Assembly (NCBI GenBank): GCA_020853995.1
Contig: JADYXV010000389.1
Span: 1-15,364 of the forward strand
Direction of reading: 5' to 3'
Source of the DNA: Novosphingobium sp.
GTDB lineage: Bacteria; Pseudomonadota; Alphaproteobacteria; Sphingomonadales; Sphingomonadaceae
DNA: 15,364 nucleotides
Position numbers and translations under genes: made by a program. Every line of letters starts with the position of its first letter. Within the stretch, counting starts at the first letter, position 1. Below the pieces are notes generated by a model that saw only the letters and a program-made list of their open reading frames with translations, had not been told where the DNA came from and did no database searches. Below, piece by piece: positions 7,208-14,373 of this stretch.

Positions 7208-8131
7208 CTAAATTGTGCCGTACAGGCAATGCCGCCGCAGGTGCGCGGCCAGATGGCGGACAATGGCGGGAAGGCGCATTAAAGCCGTGGACGGCGAAAG
7301 TATAAGCGCTTTCAGCAACATGCCAAGGCGGGGATCGACCCGGCTGGCCAAGCCGTGAGCGAGCAGTACTTTTGCATGCAACGCCGGATCATCAACCAGC
7401 GCGAGTTCGCGCAAAATGATCCGGGCACAAAGCCGATGGATTGCCCGGGCACGGCGATCGGTCAGGCTGGCACCGTGACGGCGATAGAGATAGAGATCCT
7501 CATCAAGCGTGACGAATGTGAAACTGCGCGCCGCGCGTAGCCAGAAGTCATAATCTTCGACCCCGAACAGCAGTTCGTCATAACCATCCAGCCTGCGCGT
7601 GACTTCTGCCCGATACAGAAATGCCGCGCCAATCCGGTTCCCGAACAGTATTTCACTGGCCGGACCAACTTTCTGATAACCGGTTACCGCGCCATGATCA
7701 TCGATCACGCTGTAATTGGCATGCGCAATGGCGGCTTCAGGGTGGTCATCCAACGCCGCTGCAAGCCGTTCAAGCATATGTGGGCGAGCAATGTTGTCAT
7801 CCGACGTCCAGCAATGCAGCGCGCCACGTGCCGCCGCAAAGCCGACGTTAAGGGCGCCTGGCAATCCCCGATTGGGGCGATTGGTAATGACGCGCACCCG
7901 CGGGTCTGCGGCGGCATACCGGTCAAGTATCTGCGGAGTTGAATCCGTGGAGCCATCATCGACGCAGATCAGCTCAAGGTCGGTAAATGTCTGGCCGAGG
8001 ATCGATGCGATAGCCAGATCGAGATAAGCCTCGCCATTATGAACCGGCAGTACCACGCTGATGCGCGGAATCAGCGGCAGAGTGGCCGTTGCGCGGGTAT
8101 CGCCGCACGCTTTTGGTTGATCCATCATCAT
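7208..8131 (-). CDS. Family 2 glycosyltransferase
   Basis: The 307-residue protein has a GT-A fold starting with RISVVLPVHNGEAYLDLAIA (about 23-42). VDDGSTDSTPQI (57-68) is the nucleotide-binding loop, SDDN (110-113) is the metal-binding DxD-type motif, and GVEDYDFWLRA (190-200) holds the usual acceptor-site acidic pair. It likely transfers a sugar to a growing glycan on the cytoplasmic face of the inner membrane. The sugar and acceptor cannot be told. No membrane helix is evident, though the C-terminal 50 residues are rich in Leu, Arg and His and may lie on the membrane. The start is ambiguous among three consecutive ATGs (8123-8131), and no clear ribosome-binding site precedes them; the first is used. 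It is followed on the same strand by the GH16 gene and preceded by an AT-rich spacer. Confidence 0.9.
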   Translation of the reverse strand: MMMDQPKACGDTRATATLPLIPRISVVLPVHNGEAYLDLAIASILGQTFTDLELICVDDGSTDSTPQILDRYAAADPRVRVITNRPNRGLPGALNVGFAAARGALHCWTSDDNIARPHMLERLAAALDDHPEAAIAHANYSVIDDHGAVTGYQKVGPASEILFGNRIGAAFLYRAEVTRRLDGYDELLFGVEDYDFWLRAARSFTFVTLDEDLYLYRRHGASLTDRRARAIHRLCARIILRELALVDDPALHAKVLLAHGLASRVDPRLGMLLKALILSPSTALMRLPAIVRHLAAHLRRHCLYGTI

Positions 8132-8309
8132 GGGACTGGAACTGCCAAAGCCAGTCGAACCACGAATGTCCGGATTTTTTCACTTTATTGCGCAGGCCAT
8201 ATTCAGCACCAAAAAGTCTCCGCAAGATAATGCATTGTTCAATATCGGCACGGAATTTCCCAATTTCCTATCGGCACCTGCCCGTCCGCAGCGCGAATTG
8301 CAGATGCGC
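8132..8309. promoter_or_regulatory. AT-rich spacer upstream of the GT2 gene
   Basis: This stretch between the phaZ terminator and the GT2 start is visibly more A/T-rich than its surroundings, including a T-run around 8167-8180. It must contain the GT2 promoter, which reads leftwards. No certain -35/-10 pair and no protein were recognised. Confidence 0.4.
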
Positions 8310-8348
8310 AAAGAAAAGGGCCAGTCGGACCCTAAGTCCAACCGGCCC
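8310..8348 (-). terminator. Intrinsic terminator of phaZ
   Basis: The arms GGGCCAGTCGGAC (8318-8330) and GTCCAACCGGCCC (8336-8348) pair over 13 positions with two mismatches around the loop CCTAA. Read on the minus strand the stem is followed by TTTTCTTT (8317-8310). It begins 26 bp after the phaZ stop, so it ends that transcript before the GT2 gene. Confidence 0.85.
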
Positions 8349-8373
8349 GATTCGGTGATGTGTCAGTAGGTCT

Positions 8374-9630
8374 TCAGGCCACGGCTGTCAGCTTGCGGCC
8401 CTTGGCTTTCTTTTCGAACTTGGCAATCCACTGGTCTACCACCGGGGCAATCGCATTGCGCCAGCGCGAACCATTGAAGATGCCGTAATGGCCGACTTCG
8501 GGAGCGAGAAAATACTGCTTCATGTCATCGCCAAGGTTCGGCGTCACTTTCAGTGCAGCCTTGGTCTGGCCGATGCCCGAAATATCGTCGCGCTCGCCTT
8601 CAATGCACAGAATTGCCGTATCGGTGATGGCGTTCAGATCAACCGCCTTGCCGCGATGAAGCATTTCGCCCTTGGGCAATGCGTGGCGCTGGAACACTAG
8701 ATCGACCGTTTGCAGATAAAATTCTGCCGGAAGATCGCAGACAGCGCGATATTCATCGTAGAACGTCTTGGTCGCATCGGCATTGTCATCAGCACCCTGC
8801 ATAAGATGCTGGTACAGCTTGTAATGGCTCATCATGTGGCTGCCCAGATTCATCGACATGAAGCTGGCAAGCTGGACGAAGCCGGGATACACGCGGCGGC
8901 CTTCACCGGGATAGTTTGCCGGTACGGTGGTGATCACGTTGTGCTTGAACCACACGTGCGGCTTGGTCACCGCATGATCGTTCACTGCCGTCGGGCTTTC
9001 GCGCGTATCGATCGGTCCGCCCATCATGGTCAGGGTAACCGGGCGACATGGATGCTTGTCTGCGCTCATGATTGCCGTTGCCGCCAGTGCCGGGACCGAT
9101 GGCTGGCAAACTGCCATCATATGTGCGCCGGGACCGATATGTTCGAGGAAACCGGTCAGATAATCGATGTAATCGTCAAGGTCGAAGATGCCCTCGGCCA
9201 TCGGCACATACTTCGCATCAGCCCAATCGGTGATGTAAACCACGCAACGTTCCAGCATGCGCTCAACCGTGCCGCGCAGCAGCGTTGCATAGTGCCCGCT
9301 CATCGGCGCAACCAGCAGCAGGCGCGGCGCATCTTTGGGCAGGCCATCATGGGTAAACATCTTCAGATCGCCGAACGGGCGGGTGATGACGGTCGTTTCC
9401 TTCACCGCGTGCGCTGCACCATCAACATGGATCACGCGCAGCCCGAAAGCTGGCTTTCCGCGCGGCGCGGCAGCATGGGCAAACACATCAAGCGCGTTGG
9501 CCATCATCTGCGACGGGCCAATGCCGGCCCAGGGGTTGCTTTCATGGTTCAGCATATCTGCTGCCATCGAAGCCATTGCACTGCTCGCGTTCATCAGCGA
9601 ACGCTGTATTTCGTAAGCTTTGTATAGCAC
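8374..9630 (-). CDS. phaZ: Intracellular polyhydroxyalkanoate depolymerase
   Basis: The 418-residue protein begins (GTG) VLYKAYEIQRSLMN, as intracellular PHA depolymerases (PhaZ, TIGR01849-type) do. It degrades stored polyhydroxybutyrate granules to 3-hydroxybutyrate units. The fold is alpha/beta hydrolase: LLLVAPMSGHYATLLRGTV near residues 104-122, the nucleophile elbow AVCQPSVPAL with Cys175 in place of the usual serine, an Asp in IEGERDDISG (Asp348 or 349), and His381 in PEVGHYGIFNG, giving the Cys-Asp-His triad described for this family. The GTG at 9628-9630 is preferred because AGGTG lies six bases upstream; an in-frame ORF extension to 9672 has no family similarity, and an ATG 12 codons downstream would cut conserved sequence. 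The gene stands alone with its own terminator. No phaC, phaB or phasin gene is in the window. It is divergent from the ABC exporter. Confidence 0.95.
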   Translation of the reverse strand: MLYKAYEIQRSLMNASSAMASMAADMLNHESNPWAGIGPSQMMANALDVFAHAAAPRGKPAFGLRVIHVDGAAHAVKETTVITRPFGDLKMFTHDGLPKDAPRLLLVAPMSGHYATLLRGTVERMLERCVVYITDWADAKYVPMAEGIFDLDDYIDYLTGFLEHIGPGAHMMAVCQPSVPALAATAIMSADKHPCRPVTLTMMGGPIDTRESPTAVNDHAVTKPHVWFKHNVITTVPANYPGEGRRVYPGFVQLASFMSMNLGSHMMSHYKLYQHLMQGADDNADATKTFYDEYRAVCDLPAEFYLQTVDLVFQRHALPKGEMLHRGKAVDLNAITDTAILCIEGERDDISGIGQTKAALKVTPNLGDDMKQYFLAPEVGHYGIFNGSRWRNAIAPVVDQWIAKFEKKAKGRKLTAVA

Positions 9631-9792
9631 TGCGAACACCTTTTTTGTTTTGTTGCCGGGCGCGACGAACAACCGCCAGCCAAGACTCGTAGTCGCAGAC
9701 TGCCGCGATTCGCCTGATTGTGCAACGCAACAATTTCATTCTGCGCCATCCGCCCCCTTTCGGCATCGCGCGCCATAGGCTAGGCGGGCGTC
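9631..9792. promoter_or_regulatory. Divergent phaZ / ABC exporter control region with imperfect palindromes
   Basis: Both genes start from this 162-bp spacer. ATTGTGC-AAC-GCAACAAT (9717-9734) is an inverted repeat with one bulged base. GACT-CGT-AGTC (9684-9694) is a smaller perfect one. Both could be binding sites for a regulator such as a PhaR-type repressor, but no match to a known site can be claimed. Confidence 0.4.
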
Positions 9793-11580
9793 ATGGACGA
9801 GGAACTCAAGCCAGCCGAACCCGCCCGCGCGCGGACATTAGGCCCCTTGCGCATGATCTGGCGTGAGGCGATCAAATACCCCGGACGGCTTGCTGCCGCT
9901 TCAGGCGCACTGCTGGTCACATCCGGGGCAACGCTGGCGATTCCTGCCGGTTTCCGGCTCATCATCGACAAAGGCTTTGCCGCCGGGGCCAATGTCGATG
10001 AGCTTGGTCGCTGGTTCCAGTATCTGCTTCTCATTGTCCTCGTGCTGGCCATCGGCACAGCATGCCGCTTCTATTTCGTATCGTGGCTGGGCGAACGCGT
10101 GGTCGCGGATATCCGCCTTCGCGTGCAGGGCAATCTGCTCCGCCTGCCGCCCTCGTTCTTCGAAAGCAACAGCCCGAAGGAAATCTCCTCACGGATGACC
10201 TCGGACACCGCGATCATCGAACAGGTTGTCGGCACCACCGTATCGGTTGCCCTGCGCAACACGATCACGGCCATCGGCGGCCTGATCTATCTGTTCTATC
10301 TGGCACCAAAGCTGACCGCGATCCTGCTGGTCGGCATTCCGCTGGTCGTCCTGCCCATCGTCGTCATCGGGCGGCGGGTACGCAATGTTTCGCGGTCAAG
10401 CCAGGATCGCGTCGCCGGAATCGGCGTGATCGTGGCCGAAGTGCTGGGCGCGATGAAGATCGTGCAGGCTTTCGGACAAGAACAGCGCGAACTGGGCCGC
10501 TTTGCCGAGAAAGTCGAAGCCACCTTTGAAACCGCCCTGCGCCGCATATCGCTGCGAGCCGGGATGACGGCCATCGTTATCCTGCTGATCTTCGGCGGGA
10601 TCACCATGCTGGTGTGGGAAGGCGCGCTGGGCGTGGCGCAAGGCACGATCAGCGGCGGCACAATCTTTGCCATCGTCATCACCGCAGGGCTTGTGGCAGG
10701 CGCGGCTGGCAGCCTGTCCGAAGTCTATGGCGACCTTCTGCGCGGTGCAGGTGCCGCCGGACGGTTGAACGAACTGCTCCGCGAAGAACCGGACATTGCG
10801 CCCCCTGCCCGCCCCACTGCACTGCCAGTACCACCGCGCGGCCAGATCGCATTCCAAAACGTCGCCTTCCGCTACCCTTCGCGCCCCGAAGTGCTGGCGC
10901 TGGATGATTTCTCGCTGACAGTTGAACCCGGCGAGACGGTTGCTATCGTCGGCCCATCGGGCGCGGGCAAATCGACCCTGTTCCTGCTCGCCCAGCGTTT
11001 CTACGATCCGCATGGCGGCATGGTGCGCATTGATGGCGTGCCTTTGACCAGCGCTGATCCCGCCGAAGTGCGCGCCCGCAGCGCCTTGGTGCCGCAGGAT
11101 GCCACGCTGTTTGCCGCCTCGGCGCGTGATAATCTGCGCTATGGCAATTGGTCCGCCAGCGACGAGGAAATCTGGGAAGCGGCCCGCACGGCCAACGCCG
11201 AAACCTTCCTGCGCGATCTTCCCCAAGGCCTCGACACGTTCCTTGGCGAAGATGGCGCGCGCCTTTCCGGCGGCCAGCGCCAGCGCATCGCCATTGCCCG
11301 CGCGGTGCTGCGCAAATCACCGATCCTGCTGCTCGATGAAGCCACCAGCGCGCTGGATGCCGAAAGCGAACGGCTGGTGCAGGAAGCGCTGGACCGGTTG
11401 ATGAAAGACCGCACCACTTTGGTAATCGCGCACCGTCTCGCCACGATCCGTGCGGCAGACCGGATCATCGTGATGGATGGCGGGCGTATTGTCGAACAAG
11501 GCACCCACACCAGCCTGTCTGCCGCCGACGGCCTTTACGCGCGCCTTGCCAAATTGCAGTTCGAAGGCATCGCGGCTTAA
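9793..11580 (+). CDS. ABC exporter, fused permease and ATP-binding protein (MsbA-related)
   Basis: The 595-residue half-transporter matches the MsbA-related family (TIGR02204-type). Residues about 25-320 form the membrane domain with roughly six helices and the conserved coupling region ADIRLRVQGNLLRLPPSFFE (105-124). The nucleotide-binding domain has Walker A GPSGAGKST (387-395), the Q-loop glutamine in LVPQD (435), signature LSGGQ (491-495), Walker B ILLLDE (511-516) and H-loop His547 in VIAHRLAT. It should work as a homodimer exporting a lipid or lipid-linked substrate across the inner membrane; the substrate is not readable from sequence, and a lipid A flippase role is only one option. 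It probably forms an operon with uppP 27 bp downstream. The ATG is the first plausible start, with only a weak ribosome-binding site (AGGCGGGCG). Confidence 0.92.
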   Translation: MDEELKPAEPARARTLGPLRMIWREAIKYPGRLAAASGALLVTSGATLAIPAGFRLIIDKGFAAGANVDELGRWFQYLLLIVLVLAIGTACRFYFVSWLGERVVADIRLRVQGNLLRLPPSFFESNSPKEISSRMTSDTAIIEQVVGTTVSVALRNTITAIGGLIYLFYLAPKLTAILLVGIPLVVLPIVVIGRRVRNVSRSSQDRVAGIGVIVAEVLGAMKIVQAFGQEQRELGRFAEKVEATFETALRRISLRAGMTAIVILLIFGGITMLVWEGALGVAQGTISGGTIFAIVITAGLVAGAAGSLSEVYGDLLRGAGAAGRLNELLREEPDIAPPARPTALPVPPRGQIAFQNVAFRYPSRPEVLALDDFSLTVEPGETVAIVGPSGAGKSTLFLLAQRFYDPHGGMVRIDGVPLTSADPAEVRARSALVPQDATLFAASARDNLRYGNWSASDEEIWEAARTANAETFLRDLPQGLDTFLGEDGARLSGGQRQRIAIARAVLRKSPILLLDEATSALDAESERLVQEALDRLMKDRTTLVIAHRLATIRAADRIIVMDGGRIVEQGTHTSLSAADGLYARLAKLQFEGIAA

Positions 11581-11607
11581 GGCCAGCCTGCCGGAACAGG
11601 GAAGCCC

Positions 11608-12420
11608 ATGGATACGATCGTCACCGCCATTCTGCTCGGCATTGTCGAGGGGCTTACCGAGTTTCTGCCGGTGTCATCGACCGGCCACCTGATTCTGGCG
11701 ACCGAACTGTTCGGCTATGACCCGCACCAGTGGGCCATGTTCAATGTGGTGATCCAGCTGGGCGCGATCCTTGCGGTCGTCGTGCAATACTGGCGCACGT
11801 TCTGGGCCGTGGGCATGGGCCTTATGCGGCTTGAACCGATCAGCTTGCGCTTCCTGCGCAACTTGCTGGCCGCCTTCATCCCTTCGGCCATCCTTGGGCT
11901 TTTGCTCAAAGACCAGATCGACATGATGCTTGGCAGCCCGATGATCGTGTGCTGGGCGCTGGTCATCGGCGGCGTGGCGATCCTTGTGATTGAAAAGCAT
12001 GCGAAAACGGGCGAGTTGACCGGCATCGGGCAATTGCCTTTGCGACAGGCGCTGGGCGTTGGCCTTGCCCAATGCGTTTCGATGATCCCCGGCGTCAGCC
12101 GTTCGGGCGCAACCATCATGGGCGCACTGGCGATGGGGATTGAACGGCGGACGGCGGCTGAATTCAGCTTCTTTCTGGCCAGTCCGACAATGCTGGGCGC
12201 AACCACGCTGGAACTGATCGACAACCGCGAGGCTGTGATGGCCGGCACGCTGGGCGTTGGCTGGAGCGAAATCGCGGTTGGCTTTGTCGTGTCATTCGTT
12301 GTGGCACTGGCGGTCATCCGCTTGTTCGTGGCTTACGTCAGCCGTTCGGGATTCAAGCCCTTTGCATGGTACCGGATCGTGGCCGGAGCCGCCGCGATTA
12401 TCTGGCTTTCGCTGCGGTAA
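11608..12420 (+). CDS. uppP: Undecaprenyl-diphosphatase (BacA/UppP)
   Basis: The 270-residue integral membrane protein starts MDTIVTAILLGIVEGLTEFL. It contains both active-site segments of the family: EGLTEFLPVSSTGHLI (14-29) and PGVSRSGATIMGAL (161-174). The enzyme removes one phosphate from undecaprenyl diphosphate in the membrane, recycling the carrier lipid used for peptidoglycan and surface polysaccharide; overexpression gives bacitracin resistance in other bacteria. The length is normal for the family. AGGGA seven bases before the ATG supports the start. It is 27 bp downstream of the ABC exporter and likely co-transcribed, so both serve envelope lipid or lipid-carrier traffic; the surface-glycan genes nearby also depend on this carrier. 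Confidence 0.97.
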   Translation: MDTIVTAILLGIVEGLTEFLPVSSTGHLILATELFGYDPHQWAMFNVVIQLGAILAVVVQYWRTFWAVGMGLMRLEPISLRFLRNLLAAFIPSAILGLLLKDQIDMMLGSPMIVCWALVIGGVAILVIEKHAKTGELTGIGQLPLRQALGVGLAQCVSMIPGVSRSGATIMGALAMGIERRTAAEFSFFLASPTMLGATTLELIDNREAVMAGTLGVGWSEIAVGFVVSFVVALAVIRLFVAYVSRSGFKPFAWYRIVAGAAAIIWLSLR

Positions 12421-12525
12421 TTCCGCCCTGAATTCCAAATTCTGAAAAACGCCCCACCGCTTTTGCGGAACAAAGTGCCGTGTCCGGGATTGACCAGACA
12501 GACAGTACTTCAAGGGGTTATCCAA

Positions 12526-12792
12526 ATGAGCCTAATCATTCTTCTTATCGTAGGCGGCATTCTCGGCTGGCTCGCAAGCATCGTAATGCGCACAGATGGC
12601 CAGCAGGGCATCTTCCTCAATATCGTGGTCGGCATCGTCGGTGCCATGCTCGGCGGTTTCCTGCTTGCACCTCTCGTAGGCGGCGGCAGCATCACCAACG
12701 GTATCTCTGCGCCAACGCTGATCGTGTCATTCCTGGGCGCGCTGATCCTGCTTGCGATCGTCAACCTCGTTCGTCGCGGGTCGGTCCGTTAA
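12526..12792 (+). CDS. GlsB/YeaQ/YmgE-family stress response membrane protein
   Basis: The 88-residue hydrophobic protein starts MSLIILLIVGGILGWLASIV and has three predicted membrane helices (about 2-20, 28-52, 60-82) joined by glycine-rich stretches. MRTDGQQGIFLNIVVGIVGA is the family hallmark after the first helix. Members are induced by general stress in enterobacteria and by the stress sigma factor in many alphaproteobacteria; the molecular function is not known. AGGGG about nine bases upstream supports the ATG at 12526; an in-frame extension upstream to 12463 lacks the family sequence. A GGAAC element 55 bp upstream may be part of a stress promoter. It is 105 bp after uppP and 92 bp before the small lipoprotein, which may share its regulation. 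Confidence 0.92.
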   Translation: MSLIILLIVGGILGWLASIVMRTDGQQGIFLNIVVGIVGAMLGGFLLAPLVGGGSITNGISAPTLIVSFLGALILLAIVNLVRRGSVR

Positions 12793-12821
12793 TTCCGGCT
12801 GACATTGCTTCAACATTACAT

Positions 12822-12849
12822 TGAGGGCGGTCCGCAAGGATCGCCCTCA
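12822..12849 (+). other. 12-bp RNA hairpin with GCAA tetraloop between glsB-type and lipoprotein genes
   Basis: TGAGGGCGGTCC (12822-12833) and GGATCGCCCTCA (12838-12849) pair over 12 bases, with one G-U, around the GNRA tetraloop GCAA. No T-run follows, so it is not a textbook intrinsic terminator. It starts 29 bp after the first stop and ends 35 bp before the next start, and may stabilise the upstream message 3' end or tune readthrough. Confidence 0.75.
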
Positions 12850-12884
12850 CCACGCCAAAACAAATTATCAAGAAGGGGACTACC

Positions 12885-13160
12885 ATGAAACCAATATTCA
12901 AAAGCGCGATGATGGCTTCGGTCGTTGCAATGGGCCTTGGCCTTTCCGCATGCGATAGCGCCAAGGAAAATGCCGCTGAAGATCAGGCTGGCGAAGTGCG
13001 CGCTTCCACCGAAGCAACTGCTGATGCTATGGAAGACCAGGCCGACATGATGGGCGGCGCTTCGGAAGACGCGATGGAAAACAAGGCTGAGGCCGTGCGT
13101 GATGCCGGCGAAGCCAAGGCAGACGCTATGGAAGACAAAGCCGACAAGATTCCGGGCTAA
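12885..13160 (+). CDS. Small acidic repeat-bearing lipoprotein
   Basis: The 91-residue precursor has a signal peptide MKPIFKSAMMASVVAMGLGL followed by the lipobox LSAC, with Cys23 the acylated residue. The mature chain of about 69 residues is highly acidic and helical, without aromatic residues. It repeats a unit close to ADAMEDQAD: TADAMEDQADMM (45-56), SEDAMENKAEAV (60-71) and KADAMEDKADKI (78-89), suggesting a coiled coil or a long amphipathic helix. Aspartate follows the lipid-modified cysteine, which in E. coli retains lipoproteins in the inner membrane; whether this holds in alphaproteobacteria is less clear. AAGGGGA about six bases before the ATG supports the start. It follows a stress-type membrane protein and may be a stress lipoprotein too, but no named family is recognised and no function is claimed. 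Confidence 0.88.
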   Translation: MKPIFKSAMMASVVAMGLGLSACDSAKENAAEDQAGEVRASTEATADAMEDQADMMGGASEDAMENKAEAVRDAGEAKADAMEDKADKIPG

Positions 13161-13216
13161 TCGCCTGACGCCATCCGGTTGGGACCGAACGGGCAACCGC
13201 TACGGTCCGGCAACCG

Positions 13217-13254
13217 AAAAGGCCCGGCCTGCGCCGTGCAGTGCCGGGTTTTTT
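13217..13254. terminator. Bidirectional intrinsic terminator between lipoprotein gene and phhA
   Basis: CCCGGC-CTGC (13223-13232) pairs with GCAG-(T)-GCCGGG (13238-13248), a 10-bp stem with one bulged T. A run of six T (13249-13254) follows on the plus strand, and AAAA (13217-13220) on the other side supplies a T-run for the minus strand. It thus ends both the lipoprotein transcript (57 bp before the arm) and the convergent phhA transcript, whose stop is at 13259-13261. Confidence 0.9.
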
Positions 13255-13258
13255 GCGT

Positions 13259-14212
13259 CTATACCGGCTCTGCCTGCGAACCCCGCCCGCCGCGCAGATG
13301 GTATTCCAGCGTCCCGCGATGCAGCGCATCATCCACATCAATGACCGCCGTATTGGCATAAGTGAACCCCGGCCCCAGTGCACGATAAAGCCGGTCAAAA
13401 TCGCGCTCCACGGTCTGGTGAAAAAGGTCGGAAAAGCTCTCCACGACAAAGTAAGTGGGTTGCAGATCATCGATCACGTAATCCGTCCGCATCACCCGAT
13501 CGACATTGAGCATGATCCGGTTGGGCGACCCGGCCTCCAGCGCAAACACCGCCTCGCGCGGGCCGGACAGGATACCCGCACCATACGCGCGCACTGCGCC
13601 CGCCTCCTGCACCAGCCCGAACTCCACCGTGTACCAGTAAAGCGCGCCCAGCGCCTTTAACCGGTTGTGCTGCATCGCCTTCCATCCGGCGCGGCCATAT
13701 TCCTGCATGTAATCGGCATATGTCGGGTCCGTAAGCATCGGAACGTGGCCGAACACATCATGGAACACATCGGGTTCTTGCACATAATCAAAGCTGTCAC
13801 GCGTGCGGATGAAATTGCCCGCAGGGAACCGGCGGTTGGCAAGGTGCCAGAAAAATACGTGATCCGGGATCAGCATCGGCACCGGCACAACGCTCCAGCC
13901 TGTCAGCGCGTCCAGCGCAGACGATAGCCGTGCAAAGTCGGGCACCCCGCCCCGCCCCAGATCAAGCCGCTCCAGCCCTTGCAGAAAGGCGGTGCAAGCC
14001 CTTCCCGGCAACACGTCCAGTTGGCGGGCATATAGCGCGTCCCAGATCGCATGCTCTTCGCCGCTATAGCAGGTCTGCGCAGGCTCAAGCCAATCCTCGC
14101 CAACATGATCGGGACGGCGCAACGGTGCGGTATAAACGCCTTCGGGCATGTCAGGCAGGCAGGTGTAATCGAAGGGCACAAGTTTGTTCGCTTGATATGG
14201 TTTCCAATGCAA
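13259..14212 (-). CDS. phhA: Phenylalanine 4-monooxygenase
   Basis: An aromatic amino acid hydroxylase catalytic domain without the N-terminal ACT domain of animal enzymes. It oxidises L-phenylalanine to L-tyrosine using tetrahydropterin and O2. The non-haem iron ligands are seen as HDVFGH (His151 and His156 in VFHDVFGHVPM) and Glu197 in YWYTVEFGL; QEPDVFHDVF and MLIPDHVFFWHLANRRFP are family-typical. The length of 317 residues from the leftmost-possible start fits bacterial members, which run from about 260 to 310. The start is unsettled: the widest option is TTG at 14210-14212, with an in-frame stop at 14219-14221 just upstream; GTG at 14177-14179 and ATG at 14147-14149 are alternatives. 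None has a good ribosome-binding site, and the TTG lies inside a palindrome, so the true start may be one of the shorter ones. No pterin-recycling gene (phhB) is in the window. Confidence 0.93.
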   Translation of the reverse strand: MHWKPYQANKLVPFDYTCLPDMPEGVYTAPLRRPDHVGEDWLEPAQTCYSGEEHAIWDALYARQLDVLPGRACTAFLQGLERLDLGRGGVPDFARLSSALDALTGWSVVPVPMLIPDHVFFWHLANRRFPAGNFIRTRDSFDYVQEPDVFHDVFGHVPMLTDPTYADYMQEYGRAGWKAMQHNRLKALGALYWYTVEFGLVQEAGAVRAYGAGILSGPREAVFALEAGSPNRIMLNVDRVMRTDYVIDDLQPTYFVVESFSDLFHQTVERDFDRLYRALGPGFTYANTAVIDVDDALHRGTLEYHLRGGRGSQAEPV

Positions 14213-14257
14213 CCAATATCATGCAAAACCGGTGCGGGCAAATGACGCTTTGCATGA
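14193..14257. promoter_or_regulatory. Operator-like inverted repeats in the phhA / rpmG divergent spacer
   Basis: TGATATGGTT (14193-14202) and AACCAATATCA (14211-14221) form an inverted repeat with one extra base. TCATGCAAA (14219-14227) and TTTGCATGA (14249-14257) form a perfect 9-bp inverted repeat with centres 30 bp apart. The core ATGCAA occurs three times here (14207-14212, 14221-14226, and inverted at 14250-14255). This looks like a regulator site controlling phhA, but the protein that would bind is not identified. Confidence 0.5.
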
Positions 14258-14308
14258 CAGCGCGCTTGACTTTGCCCTGATTCTACACCAACTGCCCGCC
14301 CACATGAC

Positions 14309-14330
14309 GGCGGCGTGGCGACGCGCCGCC
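14309..14330. other. GC-rich hairpin in the rpmG leader
   Basis: GGCGGCG (14309-14315) and CGCCGCC (14324-14330) are perfect 7-bp arms around an 8-nt loop, 43 bp before the rpmG start. If it lies in the transcript it could be a leader stem; no T-run follows. A -35-like TTGACT is at 14266-14271, without a convincing -10. Confidence 0.45.
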
Positions 14331-14373
14331 CTATTCGTTTCAGAATCGCGCGCGAAAAGTTCAGGATAGAGCA

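Noticed and set aside
8710..9627. A 305-codon open frame on the plus strand
   Set aside because: It is antisense to phaZ, His/Cys/Arg-rich with no family pattern, and arises from the GC-rich codon bias of the real gene.
10396..11226. A 276-codon open frame on the minus strand
   Set aside because: It is antisense to the ABC exporter, whose complete motif set fixes the coding strand.
11715..12317. A 200-codon open frame on the minus strand
   Set aside because: It is antisense to uppP, which has both active-site motifs in the other strand.
12457..12468. CCGC-TTTT-GCGG hairpin after uppP as a terminator
   Set aside because: The stem is only four base pairs and no T-run follows.
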